Assembly (NCBI GenBank): GCA_015698045.1
Contig: BLAL01000259.1
Coordinates: forward strand, 682,001-746,000
DNA: 64,000 nucleotides
DNA from: Rhizophagus clarus
Lineage: Eukaryota; Glomeromycota; Glomeromycetes; Glomerales; Glomeraceae
Direction: 5' to 3'
Notes under the pieces: model-generated
What the model was told of the DNA's origin: nothing
Database searches by the model: none
The model's input: the letters and a program-made list of their open reading frames with translations, nothing else
Translations under genes and position numbers: made by a program
In this document: in pieces, positions 47,641 to 59,570 of the stretch
Layout of the letters: each line of letters opens with the position of its first letter
Numbering within the stretch: the first letter of the stretch is position 1

Positions 47641-49327
47641 AGGAAGAGTTTTTGCAGAAAAATGGTCTAAAGAAATGTTCAAACAATATTTTTAAACAAT
47701 ATTTTCATAGTTTATGCTCATACTTATATATATACAGTATATATACAGTACAGTACAGTATAGTACAATATAGTAAGTACAGCAGTGTTGTACATTTTTG
47801 ATGTCTGCGGCTTTTTTTAGCTGTCCCAGACATGTCTGCGCACTGTCTGTACTCTTTTGTAACTTGAAAAACTCTACAAAAATTATATGTATTTATGTGT
47901 AATAGATATTAAAATACTTTTGCTAAGTAACAAAATAGATTAACATAATAAAATTTTGAGGGATTATCATTTCTTTTTTGTGTAACCTGTCCTGGATATT
48001 GTCCCGTGACAACACTGCAGTACAGTATATGTACTGTACTGTATATAAATATATATATGTTGTGCATCATGTGTCAATTTGCGTCAGATGTCAACTGACG
48101 CATGTCAGATGTCAACACCTATAAGTAAACTATTTTTTTTGCTAATAAAGTTACCTCCAGTACCATAAGTGAACTTGTGTGTCATGATAAATTACACATA
48201 TCCTGAAAATATTACATTAATCTGACCAATAATTAATTATATACTTTAAATAATCTTATATGCTATAATAAAGTTAAATTTTTTAGTCTCAATGTACAGT
48301 ATCTTAGAAGACTAAGTAAACTTGTTTTCATCATTGTAAACATATAATTTTAAAGTTCAGCATAAACAAATTCGTATTAATGGTAATATTCTTATTTAAA
48401 ATTCAAAATTGGCATCTGACGCAAATTGACATTTGACGCACAATATATATATGTGTTTAAAGATAAAATGAACGTTTTTTTACCAAAAAAGAAATTTTTT
48501 TTGTATCCACGGCAATAGTACATGCGGATGATTAACAGATTGAGAATAGATCTACATAGAAAATTTTCAGAGAAATTATGCGAAATGCCCAGGTAAAATG
48601 TAAAATGATCTACAAAAATTTACCAAATTCAGTAAAAAATCGACATAAAATCCTTTTATCGTTTTAAAATTATTTGTTTATTCCTGCCAGAAGTAGTTGA
48701 TGACTTTTTTGCTCTTAAAGATTTTAGTATGAAGTTTAGAAAAATAAATAATATAAGATGGTGATGTTAATGATCAGATTTGTTGCCTACAGTATGTAAA
48801 AGACTTGAATTATTATTTTTTGGAAAAGAAATTTGGTCTTCATAACTTTCCTTCAAAGTAGTCTGTTGCTAAAATTGCCACGCAATTTTTCATCATCCCA
48901 TAAAATTTTCGTATCATTAAAATTTATTTATTATTCTAAATAAGCATCTTCTTCGTAATTTATTTCTTTTGATCTAATGACTTATTTAATATACAAATCT
49001 AGATCCTCTAAAGCAATAATATCTTTAACTACATCTATAAACTTCAAATTGTACAAATATTGTTAAATTCAAAATGAAACTAGATTTACACCTTTATTAA
49101 TTTACTGACATAATTTAGATCATTAATACTTGACTAATTTAAGACGAACTCCTTTTCCTAGAATGTAATTAATTAGCAATTGTGTGATTATAGATAGTAA
49201 TTGTAACAAAGCATAAATTTTTAGATTCTTGTAACCATCTTACTGAGTGTTCTCGCTTACTTTACTAAAATCTTGAATTACTTATAGAAAATAAAGTTGT
49301 AACATTAATAATATTTATACTAACATT
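47641..49327. other. Intergenic stretch with GTAC-rich repeats
   Basis: No gene is supported. 47740..47790 and 48010..48060 repeat TACAGTAC and TATATACAG units that form palindromes. A small inverted-repeat element (48060..48443) lies between. The remainder to 49327 is plain AT-rich DNA. Confidence 0.5.
48060..48443. mobile_element. 384-bp inverted-repeat element (MITE)
   Basis: Ends TTGTGCATCATGTGTCAATT and, from the right, TTGTGCGTCAAATGTCAATT are followed on both sides by TGCGTCAGATG. The flanks share TATATATATG, but this is simple sequence, so the true target size is unsure. No coding content. Confidence 0.8.
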
Positions 49328-50041
49328 CTATTTTTTTTGATGAGATTCAATTCGAAAGTGACCAGGATGAGACAATGATACCACTGGGTAAACTTTTGAT
49401 GGTAAACGCCACCTTGACACCTCTCGATGCTTTTTACCATTAATTGTAAAAGCACAAGTTCTTTCATTCATATCTAAATAAACCGTGATTTTTGCACCAT
49501 TTTTGCCAACTGAAGGACAATAATAAGGTCCATAGATAGTATTACAATTACTACAGGAACCCAATACCCATCCAGTAGGTTGAGATCCTGCAAAAGTTTC
49601 ATAATCCAATTTTCTGATGAACAAACTCCAATCCAAGCATATCCGCAATCTTTATCAATAATAACGTCCTATTCATAAATGCATTTTTTCTAAGTTGATT
49701 TTAGCTCTGACATTTTGATGTAAATTACAAGTAACTTCTGCTTGTACGATTTTTCCATTATTATTAATAACAAGACATGATCCACATGCTGACTCATCTC
49801 AAAAAAGATCAGATTCTTTAATCCTGTAAATTGGTATTCCTCGGACATTATTTAAATTTGAATTAATTGATTCTAAATTAGAATGTTGAATTATTTTGAC
49901 TGAAATAATTTTCAATGACTCAATTAAATCAAATTGATCTCTTTTTATTCGTCTAAAATCAATATATTCTATCAGAGGCTCCAATTCTTTAGCAACTTTC
50001 TGAAGATCAATAATAAATTTATTATCTACTTGTACTGGATT

Positions 50042-52793
50042 TAGGGATGCCAACGGTCGGTTCAGTTCAGTTTTGGCTTTAAAACTGTGGTTTTCAGCCA
50101 AAACCAAACCAATCGTAAAACTGACCGATAAAACTGTATCGCAAAACTAATTGCAAAACTGAATAAATTATTATTAGAAAGTGCTAATTATGACTTTATT
50201 TAATAATAACATTTAAATTTACATAATTTTTTCTTACAAAATTTATTTTTATTTTTAATGAGGGAAGACTGTCATACGATTTACATGAAGTAGAAAAGCC
50301 CGAAGACAATACATAAGACTAATCTAGTGTAGTAACTACTATTAAGTTTAATCACATAAAACCCTTCGCGTCAAAGAGTCGCTTTCCTGAGCGTAAAATG
50401 TTAGGATAACCTAACGCCTTTTTCACATGAAACTAAGTAACATGCTGTATTATTCTTTTAGGCCAAGGCCCACTCCATGCAAATACTATATGATGGAGAA
50501 TGGTTCACACAATTTCTAGTTGTAAAAAAAAAAGAAAAAATAGAAAGGGATTATATTAAATAATCCTACATACTGTATAACGAAACTATAATTACGTAAA
50601 AATGCAAATCATTCTAACAATTAAAATTAACTAGCACGCGACTTCTTTCTCAGAGAAAAAATCAGTATCACCATAACTGTCATCAAATGGAACAGGGGAA
50701 GTTAATGAAGTATTATCAATTTGTTGTGAATGTGAGGAACTCATAAAACAAGACTGGTGAGGTACTACCATTATGTTACCGAAAACTAGGCAGATAACTT
50801 TCGACTTTTTACGAGTAATAACTCGTTGATTAAAAATAAAACTATCAGGAAAGGGAGAATTATTAGTGTTGAGTAAGGTGGGAGTATCTACTGGGGTCAT
50901 CACTTGATCTGAGTCCTTCGTAAGGGCTTTATATCTACGACGCACTGCCATGCGAGTAGGTAAAAAAGCTTTAACATAGGGATTACCATATGTATGTTTA
51001 GAATGAGTTGAATGTGTTATCGGACACTTGATAGAATGGTCTGGAGAACTAAGGTACTTCAATTTTGACATCGAGAATTTAAGACGTGCCAGTTTGATAC
51101 TACCATCTTGATTAAGACAATATTTGACATGTTGCTTACAGGTTGAAACGCAATGGCGATAATGCCGTTCATGGCGTTTAGCTTGCTTATCCAAGGTCTT
51201 CTTAGAGTATGTGAATGTACAATCAACCACTTTATAATTAAAATAAACCTTTTTATAGTAATAAGGTGAGTTATTCTCGTAGGTATATCGTTCGTAACGA
51301 GTGTCAAAATGACAACCAGTCCTAGGAGAATAATTGTGTTTAACAGTGCGGTCAAACCATGACTTATATAATAAACATAGGGCGGCACTGTGCTGTGAAT
51401 CAGTGGAAGAGGAAGTCAAATCTGGAACAGGGTGATTATAATATTTACGTATTAAATGTTGATGAATACAACAACCTTGCCATCTGCTGGAAGGGTGTTG
51501 GGATAAGACAAAGGGAACAGGTAATGAACAAAAAAGGTCAGAAACAGTCCAAACAATATTAGTGATGGAAGGGGAACCTAATGGATTTGGAAGCTGAGAT
51601 CCACAGAGAATAAAAATACCAAGATAAAAACGATAACGTTTATAAGAAAAATTGAAAAAAGTTTTTGAAGATCGATTATTAAGGTCATGTAACTGTTGAC
51701 GTTTTTTAATAATAGAAATTCTATCTAAAAGTTTGTCTCTTAAAAACTGGAAATATTTATTTTGTATGCATCGAGGAATACCCCTTTGCAGGGAAAAAAA
51801 ATGTGTAAGGAATATCAAAATACAAAATTTAGTATTGGGATAACGACTCGTGGAGGAATATCTTTTAGGGGAACTATCTACTCGATAGTCATTGGTGTGC
51901 AGTCGTAGTTGCAGACCTTCTATATCAAGTACTTTTCGGCATGAGTGTGACATATTATCAAGACTGTCTAACTCGAAAAAGTAACTTTTGCTTCTGTATG
52001 AGGCGTAAATCCTGTTTGAACCTCTTGTATCTGGTTTGGTCACATGAAATTTCTTTACTGCAACGGTAACAGGGAAATTTTTGTCTTCAGGAAAAGAAAT
52101 GGGTTTTGAAAAGGACATAATAAAGAGTGTAAAAAAATAAGTAAAAGTACTGAAGGAAGGGAAGCCCGAAACTTCTAAATAAAAGGGGTATCTACTACTA
52201 AGAGTATAACTGGGACCTTATGTTGTTCTTTAAGCCAAAAAGTTCCCTCATGTAAACACGAAAATGAGGAGTGAAAAATATTCGTAAGTTGTAAGGTATG
52301 TTGGTATGAACGAAGAGTTAGAGTTAAAACCCTACACTCAGAGAAGTAAGATACAGGTAAACAACTCTAACACTCGAAGGGATAAAGGGAAACCGAGCGA
52401 AAAAAAAATTGGAAAAAAGTTTGAAGTAGGAACTGCTGCGGAATCCTATGGTTTTTGTTAGGTTCTTTTTTCTTACAAAAATAGTGCTGATTTTGTGATT
52501 TTTTGACGATACAAAAATCATGTGATTACTGCACAAAGTTAAAATTCTCCCATAATTTCAAAAAGGAAAGTACTATAAATTTAAATATTAAAATTCATGG
52601 TTTTTAGTTATTCTCAATTGAAACAAAGATGTTTTTTCGGGATATGTTGTAAAATATTTATAATTAACCAATCAGTTTTTTCATCAGTTTTTTTATATAT
52701 AGTTAACTGGTCAGTCTTGGACTAAAACTGAACTGAACCTGAACTGGCAAAAAATGGTTATGACCGGTTATAACCAAACTTTTGGAATCCCTA
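50042..52793. mobile_element. 2.75-kb hAT-ended element inserted in a BTB gene
   Basis: Inverted ends are TAGGGATGCCAA and, from the right, TAGGGATTCCAA, each followed by GGTTCAGTTCAG or TTCAGTTCAGTTTT motifs. The flanks ACTGGATT (50034..50041) and ACTAGGCT (52794..52801) agree in 5 of 8 positions, an aged duplication at best. No hAT transposase is found; instead there is a single long ORF on the minus strand. It may be a non-autonomous element that took up foreign sequence. Confidence 0.7.
50631..52118 (-). CDS. 495-residue protein of unknown function inside the hAT-ended element
   Basis: An uninterrupted frame from ATG, far longer than chance would give in this AT-rich DNA. I do not recognise it. 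It is basic and rich in Ser, Tyr, His and Cys. A cluster in the middle (RHERHYRHCVSTCKQHVKYC) could bind a metal. A hydrophobic stretch lies near residues 150-205 (FYLGIFILCGSQLPN, then VSDLFCSLPVPFVLSQ). The start is SFSKPISFPEDKNFPVTVAV. The local base composition is less AT-rich than its surroundings, which suggests the segment came from elsewhere. It shares no motif with hAT transposases. It could be a captured host gene or an element-borne protein. Introns may exist. Confidence 0.55.
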   Translation of the reverse strand: MSFSKPISFPEDKNFPVTVAVKKFHVTKPDTRGSNRIYASYRSKSYFFELDSLDNMSHSCRKVLDIEGLQLRLHTNDYRVDSSPKRYSSTSRYPNTKFCILIFLTHFFSLQRGIPRCIQNKYFQFLRDKLLDRISIIKKRQQLHDLNNRSSKTFFNFSYKRYRFYLGIFILCGSQLPNPLGSPSITNIVWTVSDLFCSLPVPFVLSQHPSSRWQGCCIHQHLIRKYYNHPVPDLTSSSTDSQHSAALCLLYKSWFDRTVKHNYSPRTGCHFDTRYERYTYENNSPYYYKKVYFNYKVVDCTFTYSKKTLDKQAKRHERHYRHCVSTCKQHVKYCLNQDGSIKLARLKFSMSKLKYLSSPDHSIKCPITHSTHSKHTYGNPYVKAFLPTRMAVRRRYKALTKDSDQVMTPVDTPTLLNTNNSPFPDSFIFNQRVITRKKSKVICLVFGNIMVVPHQSCFMSSSHSQQIDNTSLTSPVPFDDSYGDTDFFSEKEVAC

Positions 52794-53999
52794 ACTAGGC
52801 TGTCTAATTGTTTTATTTGTTCTAAAGTTGGTAACCATTCCATAAGAATTTTGTAAGTATCATTAGAAACCTGTTTTGCATGTTTTGCAGCAAGAATAGA
52901 ACTATATCGAAAAACTTCATATTCTGATGTTGCAAAAGGTATTTCTTTTTCATATGAACAATACAAAAGATATTGAAGAGCTGTAATAGATAATCTGCCA
53001 ACCTCAATGTCATTCAATAAGATGGTAGCTATTTCTTTGACCAATAAATTAAGAAAATTATTTTCTTCTGATAATGGCATTATTTCTACAGCATTAGATA
53101 ATAATTCCGGTGAACAATTTTCTATGTAATTTTCTGCTAGTATATTTTGAAGAGTTTGTATAATAAAATCTTGAAGGTCCGATAATTGAAAGTAATCTGT
53201 AGCATAATAAGCTTTGACTAAATTATTTTCTGTCAAAGAATTTTCTTTAATTGATCCCGTATAAATAAATTCTAATATAATTTCCATTCCATAAGAATTG
53301 ATCGTTGGAAAAGAAATTTGTTTTTTGAAACTTTCTTTCATCCCATTATAAAGTAGTCCATCGAGTACTTCAGATCTTGCTGCTAAAATTGCTCTACAAC
53401 CATATAATTTTTTTCATCCTTACATAAGATTTCTATATCACTATACTTTGGATTATTTACTAGCAATTTTAAATCTTGTCCTAATGAATATCCTCTTGTC
53501 ATTTTTTTTTTTTTTTTTAAAAAAAAATTTTAAATGAAAATAATTTTTTCAATAATTCTGTTTTTTGGATTAACTAAATATTTTATGTTTTGTACTATGT
53601 TATGCAATGTACAGTGTGCTAAAAAAAACCCAGAATAAAATAACCCAATAATGAACAAAAAATGATATATGATGATTTTTTTATTGTTTCTTTGATATGC
53701 AAATCTTATGCACCGTATGCACCGGAACATACTGAATTACTGATTCATAAATTTTTATGTAATGATGGACTTTTGTTAGTATTGTTTGGAAACACCATGG
53801 ATGAAATAATGAATTCTTTTGCACGAAATAATAAAGGGTGAGACAAACTCTTTTATTTGATAAATAAATTTAAATACAAGTTATAGACGTGATTTGATAG
53901 TTCAATACATGATCAAAACTCTACATGTGTCATGTTAAAATATAAAATTTGAACACATAGTATGGAACTAGATTACAAGGTGAGATGTGACCTAGTACT

Positions 54000-55610
54000 C
54001 ATCCATTAGATTCGGATCCTGCAAAGGTTTCATGGTTAAAATTTCTGATGAACAAACTTCAACTTAAATATATTCATAGTTTTTCCCAATAAAACAACCA
54101 ATTCATAAATGCGTTTATTTTCTAATTTCCCCTTTATATGCGATAAATAAAATATATTGAATTCAATATCACCCAATGGCATATCAGCTACCTTTTCATC
54201 CAAAAAACTAATATTAAAATTTTTGAAAGCATATTTCGTGAATAATTTTAGTTTAATTAGAATTCTTGGCTGATTTTATATAAAATCCTTTAGGTCTGAT
54301 AGTTGAGAGAGAGTTGCGGCATAAAAATCTTCATCCAATCTTTTGTTATAGATCCTTCTTTACCTGATTTTGTGTAAATAACGATAAATTGTAATACAGT
54401 CTCCAGAATTAATCGGAAAAACAGATGTTTTTTCATGCTTTCTTCGTTCCATTATCCATCAAATACTTTGGGCCTTGCTGTTAAAATTGCTCTAAAGCTT
54501 GGAACCGGTTAAGACGGTTAACCGGTTAAGACATCCATTAACCGGTTAAAATGCAATTTTTAACCGGTTAAATTAACCGCAGATCATTGTCATATATAGA
54601 TAATATGTAACAACTCGGAGAATTTTTTTTGCAATTTTTTACTGTTTACCGATAATTTTATTTAAACATTTTTTAAGTCAATAAATTTTTTTGTTTAAGT
54701 AGGATACTAAAAAATAAATATCTTTATTTTATAAAATACAATTATGACTGAACTGCCAAAGATGATAATTTTTCTGATTACTTTAACAATTATATTACAG
54801 AAAAACCAGATTATACTTACAATCCTTATAAATGGTGGAATAAACATAAAAAGATTTCCCATAATATTCATATTAGCACAAAAATTTTTATCAACCCAGC
54901 CATTTCCATTCCTAGTGAACGCCTTTTTTCGGATGCTGGGAATAATATGTCTAACAAGCGCACATCCCTAAGCTCAAAAATTTTCAAGAAATATTGTTCA
55001 TAAAAAGAAATGAAAAATTTATGGATATATTTACACAACTTGCTAATAAGGTAAATAATATTATTAAACATTCTATTGAAATTCAAATACCAAATTAACA
55101 TGATTTATAAAATTTAAAATAACTTTTATGAATACTAATAAATTACCAATTATTAAATTATCTTTTTTTTATTGATATTTATTTAAATTGTTTATTTGTA
55201 TTTTTTGATGCAAGGGGAATTTTAGGTGAAAATGCAACATCATATGTATTATAATAATAATATATATTTTTTTAAAAATAAATAAATTTATGTTTTATAT
55301 AAAATATTTAATATTTACTAGCCGTTCCATACAATAAATTAAAAAAAACATATTATTAACCGGTTAATAACCGGTTAACTATATCACAAATTAACCGATT
55401 AATTAACCGATTAATTAACCGGTTAATTAACCGGTCAAGGTACTTTTTAACCGATTTTTAACCGGTTAAGGTTTTTTGTACCGGTTCCAAGCTCTAAATT
55501 GCTCTGAGCATGAAATTTCTTTCCACCTTCACTTACAATTATTTCTATATCACTATGCAAGAATTATTTTTTTAATAATTTTAAAAAATGTTTCACTATT
55601 TCTTAAAATT
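54000..55610 (-). pseudogene. Old BTB-BACK-SPRY relic with a nested hAT element
   Basis: Eroded pieces are readable on the minus strand. HSDIEIIVSEGGKKFHAQS (BTB start) lies at about 55505..55570, and RAILTARPKVFDG (BTB) at about 54450..54495. BACK-like and SPRY-like pieces (FKLKFVHQKF) run down to 54000. Many stops are present. The hAT-type element at 54493..55496 lies inside the BTB part. This is an older member of the family than the other broken copies. Confidence 0.7.
54493..55496 (+). mobile_element. 1.0-kb hAT deletion derivative
   Basis: Inverted ends TARAGCTTGGAACCGG are flanked by a perfect 8-bp duplication AATTGCTC (54485..54492 and 55497..55504). Both ends are full of ACCGGTTAA repeats. 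Between about 54830 and 55010 the plus strand still reads the C-terminal dimerisation domain of a hAT transposase (NPAISIPSERLFSDAG). So it derives from an autonomous element by internal loss. Confidence 0.92.
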
Positions 55611-55619
55611 TTTTTCAGA

Positions 55620-56128
55620 GTAAACTTATTTAACAAAAATTTACTAAACCGATTATATATAAATTTTGCATTGTTTAGAAAATAATTATGGGTTAACGTC
55701 ACTTGGTGACGTTAACCATATTACAAACAGTTATAGTACGCGAATAAACCATTGTGTACATGATAGGCAATATTGTACGCGAATAAACTATTATGTACGA
55801 TGAAAAAATATCGGCCATACAAAATCAGCATGATACTTAGTTGATAAATTACATCACGGTCATCATAATCTGTCATTGAAAACTCAACAGTTGTCACATT
55901 TGTCACTTGTCAATAAACGTTAGCTATTGAACATTCTCTTTCTTTTATAAGAGATTTAAAATGCTGTGATTAAATTTACCAACGCACATTACTCAGTTAT
56001 GAAATGTTTATTTAATTTCACGATCATGTGGCTAAAAAATATAAATTCATTTTACTCTAATAAAATAATAATGTGGTTTTAATGCAGACCTAAAAATACC
56101 TATTATAACTGAAGTAAGCAAATTTATT
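55620..56128. other. Stretch 3' of the intact BTB gene
   Basis: No gene is seen. A short inverted repeat pairs GGTTAACGTCACTTGG with GGTGACGTTAACC at about 55691..55718. Two direct copies of GTACGCGAATAAAC lie near 55737 and 55775. Confidence 0.5.
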
Positions 56129-57526
56129 CTAAATTGTATGAGGCTGAATTCGGATGCGACCGGGATAACATAATGATACTACTGGATAAAGTTTCGACGG
56201 TAAATTATTCCACTTTGATACAATCGGATATCTTATACCGTTGACTGTAAAAGAACAAGTTCTCTTGATCATATTTAAATGAACGGTAACTTTTGTACCA
56301 TCACCAAATGAAGGACAATAATTTTCTATATTATTTCCAAAATGGCTACAACAACCATTAGAACCTAATACCCAACCAGTAAATTGTACTCCCGCAGTTA
56401 TTTCATAATTAAAATTTTCTGATGCACATACTCCAACCCAAATACAATCACATTCTCTCTCAATAATAACATCCCATTCAAAAATATCATTTTCTAATGC
56501 TACTTTTGCTCTAACATTTTGATGAGCACTTTGATATGGCGCTTGTACAATTTTTCCGTTATCCTTAATAATGAATTTTAACCCACGTGCTGATTCATCC
56601 CAAACGTAATCGATTCCGTTAATTACATATGGTTTTCCACGAATATCATTAAAATTTAAAACATTTAATAATGCTTTAAATCGATAAACACTTAAGATTA
56701 TTTCGGTTGGAATGATTTCTAGTGGTTCAATAATATTGGCCAAGATTTGAGTTTTAATCCTTTTAAAATCAATATATTTAATTAAAGGTTCTAATTCATT
56801 AGCAACTTTTTGATGATCAATAACAGATTTGTTTCCTACTTTGATTGAATTCTCAATTTGTTCTAAAGCTGGTAATCGATCCATAAAGGTTCTATATGCA
56901 TAATCAGAGATTTGTTTTGCTGTTAGAATTACACTATATCGAAAAACTTCATACTCTCGCGTTACAAAAGGTGTTTCTTTCTCGTGCGTAATAGATAAAA
57001 GATATTTAAGACCTGTAATAGATAATCGACCAAATTCAACATTATTTAATGGAATAATTGCTACTGTTTCAACTAATAAATTAAGTAGAAAGTCATTTTC
57101 TTTTAATAGCATTGTTTCCGAAACTTTAGATAATAACTCTGGAGAACATTTTTTCGCGAAATTAATATTCTTAATTGTTTTCGTAATAAAATTTTGAAGA
57201 TCTGATAATTGAAAATAATCAGCAGCGTAAAAAGCTTCAATTGTATTATCTTTTGTTAAAGATTCTTCTTTGACAGATCCAGTATAAATATATTCTAATA
57301 TAATTTCCATTCCAGCCGAATTAATTTTTGGAAAAGAAATTTTATTTTCATAAGTTTCTTTCATCCCATTATAAAGTAAGCCATCAAACAATTCAGATCT
57401 TGCTGCTAAAATTGTTCTACAAGCATGTAACTTTTTTTTATCTTCACATAAAATTTCTATATCACTATACTTTGGATTATTTATTAATAATCTTAAATCT
57501 TGTTTTAATGATAACCCTTTCGTCAT
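56129..57526 (-). CDS. BTB-BACK-SPRY domain protein, intact
   Basis: A single-exon frame of 465 residues. Residues 1-120 form the BTB/POZ domain (KYSDIEILCEDKKKLHACR, LAARSELFDGLLYNG, LEYIYTGSVKEE). Residues 125-230 form a BACK-like helical region (YEVFRYSVILTAKQ). The C-terminal 170 residues form a SPRY domain (NDIFEWDVIIERE, WVGVCASENF, TCSFTVNGIRYP, YPVVSLCYPGRIRIQ). BTB proteins dimerise and often link cullin-3 to substrates bound by the C-terminal domain; that is family knowledge, and the substrate is unknown. No signal peptide or membrane segment is present. A run of T lies directly upstream of the ATG. Broken paralogues on both sides and a partial one at the right edge show a locally expanded family. 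Confidence 0.92.
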   Translation of the reverse strand: MTKGLSLKQDLRLLINNPKYSDIEILCEDKKKLHACRTILAARSELFDGLLYNGMKETYENKISFPKINSAGMEIILEYIYTGSVKEESLTKDNTIEAFYAADYFQLSDLQNFITKTIKNINFAKKCSPELLSKVSETMLLKENDFLLNLLVETVAIIPLNNVEFGRLSITGLKYLLSITHEKETPFVTREYEVFRYSVILTAKQISDYAYRTFMDRLPALEQIENSIKVGNKSVIDHQKVANELEPLIKYIDFKRIKTQILANIIEPLEIIPTEIILSVYRFKALLNVLNFNDIRGKPYVINGIDYVWDESARGLKFIIKDNGKIVQAPYQSAHQNVRAKVALENDIFEWDVIIERECDCIWVGVCASENFNYEITAGVQFTGWVLGSNGCCSHFGNNIENYCPSFGDGTKVTVHLNMIKRTCSFTVNGIRYPIVSKWNNLPSKLYPVVSLCYPGRIRIQPHTI

Positions 57527-57536
57527 TTCTTTCCTT

Positions 57537-57556
57537 TTTTTTTTTTTTTTTTTTTT
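57537..57556. repeat. Poly-T run upstream of the intact BTB gene
   Basis: A T run (A run on the coding strand) ends about 10 bases before the start codon. Equivalent runs precede the two broken copies. A-rich leaders close to start codons are common in fungi, so this may be the 5' leader or part of the promoter. Confidence 0.5.
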
Positions 57557-59570
57557 AATCGAAACAATGAATCTATTTTTGTATTGAAAAGCAGAATTTA
57601 TATAATTTATACTATTCTGTACTATGTTATGCTAAACTTTATTAAAAAAGGAAGTTGTTTATATGGATTAATTATTTCTTTGAAACTATTAGCTGCACGA
57701 TTGCAATATTTAAAAGTTTCATCTCAATATTTATTACATGATTTAGTGTAACAAAGTATATCATTTATACTATCGTTCTTATAGTCTTAATGATTGTATT
57801 TTACTAGATTTTTGTAATCAATTACACAGGATTACTCAATATTTAATGATTTTACTCAACATCACGGTATGTGTTTTTGGCCAAGTCATTCTAACAGTAC
57901 TTTCCTGTGATGTGAATTGTAATTATTAACAAGCGTGAACGCAACGAATATAATCAAATATATATCAAAGAATTGATTACTTGATAATACGTACTGTATA
58001 TGTAATTTGAGATAATGACGATAATGGTAAACCTGTCTCACCTTCCCGATAAGATCTTTTTATTACTGTCAATTTAGTTCTCGAAGCTTATAAAAATTAT
58101 TATGAAAGTGTTATATTCGCGTATAATTGTGCTAAGCCTCGCTTAGACAACCATTTTTCTGCAAATAGAACATTGAAATTGTGAATATAGGTAAAATTAG
58201 GGGAGTAAAGGACTTTGTATAAAAGCAACCATTGCGTATTAACCCTATCAAAAAATTTTTCAGGTCGTTATAAATAAAAGTATAAAATAGCTATTATTTT
58301 TTTTTTATTAAGATACACGATTTTTTTTTTTAAATAAAAAGGCGATTTATGAGAAATGAGTTTTTAATATATTATATAGGAAACAGTATGCGTTAAAGTA
58401 AAAAACTCTACAACGTGAAATAAAAATAATTCACTAACCAATTTTTATCGATCAATTACTAATTTTATCCGATCAATGATCAGCTCCACCACAAAGATAA
58501 AGAAATCATTGAAAAATTATATCCCTCCTTTATTCATCAACTTACAAAAATTAAGAAATTTAAGAAATCATTGAAAAATCTACACAATGAAAAGTAAATT
58601 AATGATTTACGTATTTACTACTATAAATTGAAAATTACCACACAAAACTTACCTAAACAAAAAATACTAATAACTTAATCCACCTAAAGAGTAGATTTGT
58701 GTAAATATATAATATATATTATATTATATATAATTAACAAATATAGTTAAAAGAACTGTAAATATAAGAGAATATTAATAATTCAAAAGAATAAATGAGC
58801 TTTATGTACCTTTTTTTTGTCTTTATATTAAAAAAGCTTCTTGTAATAAAAAGATTTTTTTTTACGCAAAACTACCTAAAAACCGCCATTATTAACTTAT
58901 AAATATATGCAAAATTATGTAAAGAAAACATTTTTCTATCATCGTCAAAAATATTTTTTCCTCTTTTCCTCAACTTCAATCTCAGGAAAAAAAAAAAAAT
59001 AAAAAATACTTTTTTTAAGGTGATTTTGTGTGTAAAACTCTTTTTTAAAAAAAAATACTGCGCAAATACCATTTACGGTAATACATAAAGTACATATATA
59101 TTAATAAAGATGTTAGCCTTAACAGTTAACTAATTACAGATCCTATTACTACATATGCTTAATAGGTTACACCTATTACGACATATAAAAATTCTGTATT
59201 ACGGCATTAAAGTAAGAATAAATACTAAAATAGAAACTGATAGAACACATGATAATCTATCAATTTTGTCGTAGTACTTATAAATAACGGAAAATCGATT
59301 TATTATAAAAATGATCTGCATGTGGCATTTCCGGTGACTGATATGTAAGAGTATTATGATTTAATAATCAATTAAATAAGAAAAGTATCTTGCACACAGA
59401 TCGATCATCAATCTTTATCAGTTATTTCACACGACGTAGTCAGTTGATTCATTTGTGCGACTTTGACTTTTATTTTACACCACCCAATTTTCTGTAAACT
59501 ACTCACGTACAAACGCAATAAATATCCTGACAAACATTTAGAATATTTGTCATATTAATAAAATATTAAA
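57557..59570. other. Intergenic stretch between divergent genes
   Basis: This lies between the BTB gene (minus) and the DUF3455 gene (plus), so it should hold both promoters. No gene is supported. The frame at 58872..59072 is low-complexity. No regulatory motif stands out in this AT-rich DNA. Confidence 0.5.

Larger units (their letters stand above)
49328..53502 (-). pseudogene. BTB-BACK-SPRY protein, broken by frame changes and a 2.75-kb insertion
   Basis: The start MTRGYSLGQDLKLL at 53502, the BTB and BACK parts (52703..53341), the middle (49799..50030) and the SPRY part (49328..49648) follow the intact paralogue at 56129..57526. A base missing from an A run near 53410 (GATGAAAAAAATTAT) shifts the BTB frame. 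A stop lies before the DESAC motif at about 49798. Further frame changes lie before the SPRY part near 49650..49690. The element at 50042..52793 separates the end of BACK from the middle part. The gene cannot make a full protein. The poly-T run upstream of the ATG matches the intact copy. Confidence 0.85.

Noticed and set aside
42640-48480. Pair of long terminal repeats around the Gag-like and integrase fossils
   Set aside because: I compared the flanks (42640..43850 and 47640..48480) and found no shared long stretch. Only short GTAC-rich and CTGTCT motifs are common to both.
51359-51562. Plus-strand frame opposite the 495-residue ORF
   Set aside because: It is short and lies wholly within the longer antisense frame. 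Only the long frame is kept.
58872-59072. Minus-strand frame as a gene
   Set aside because: Low-complexity Phe/Lys composition from A/T runs, with no domain or splice support.
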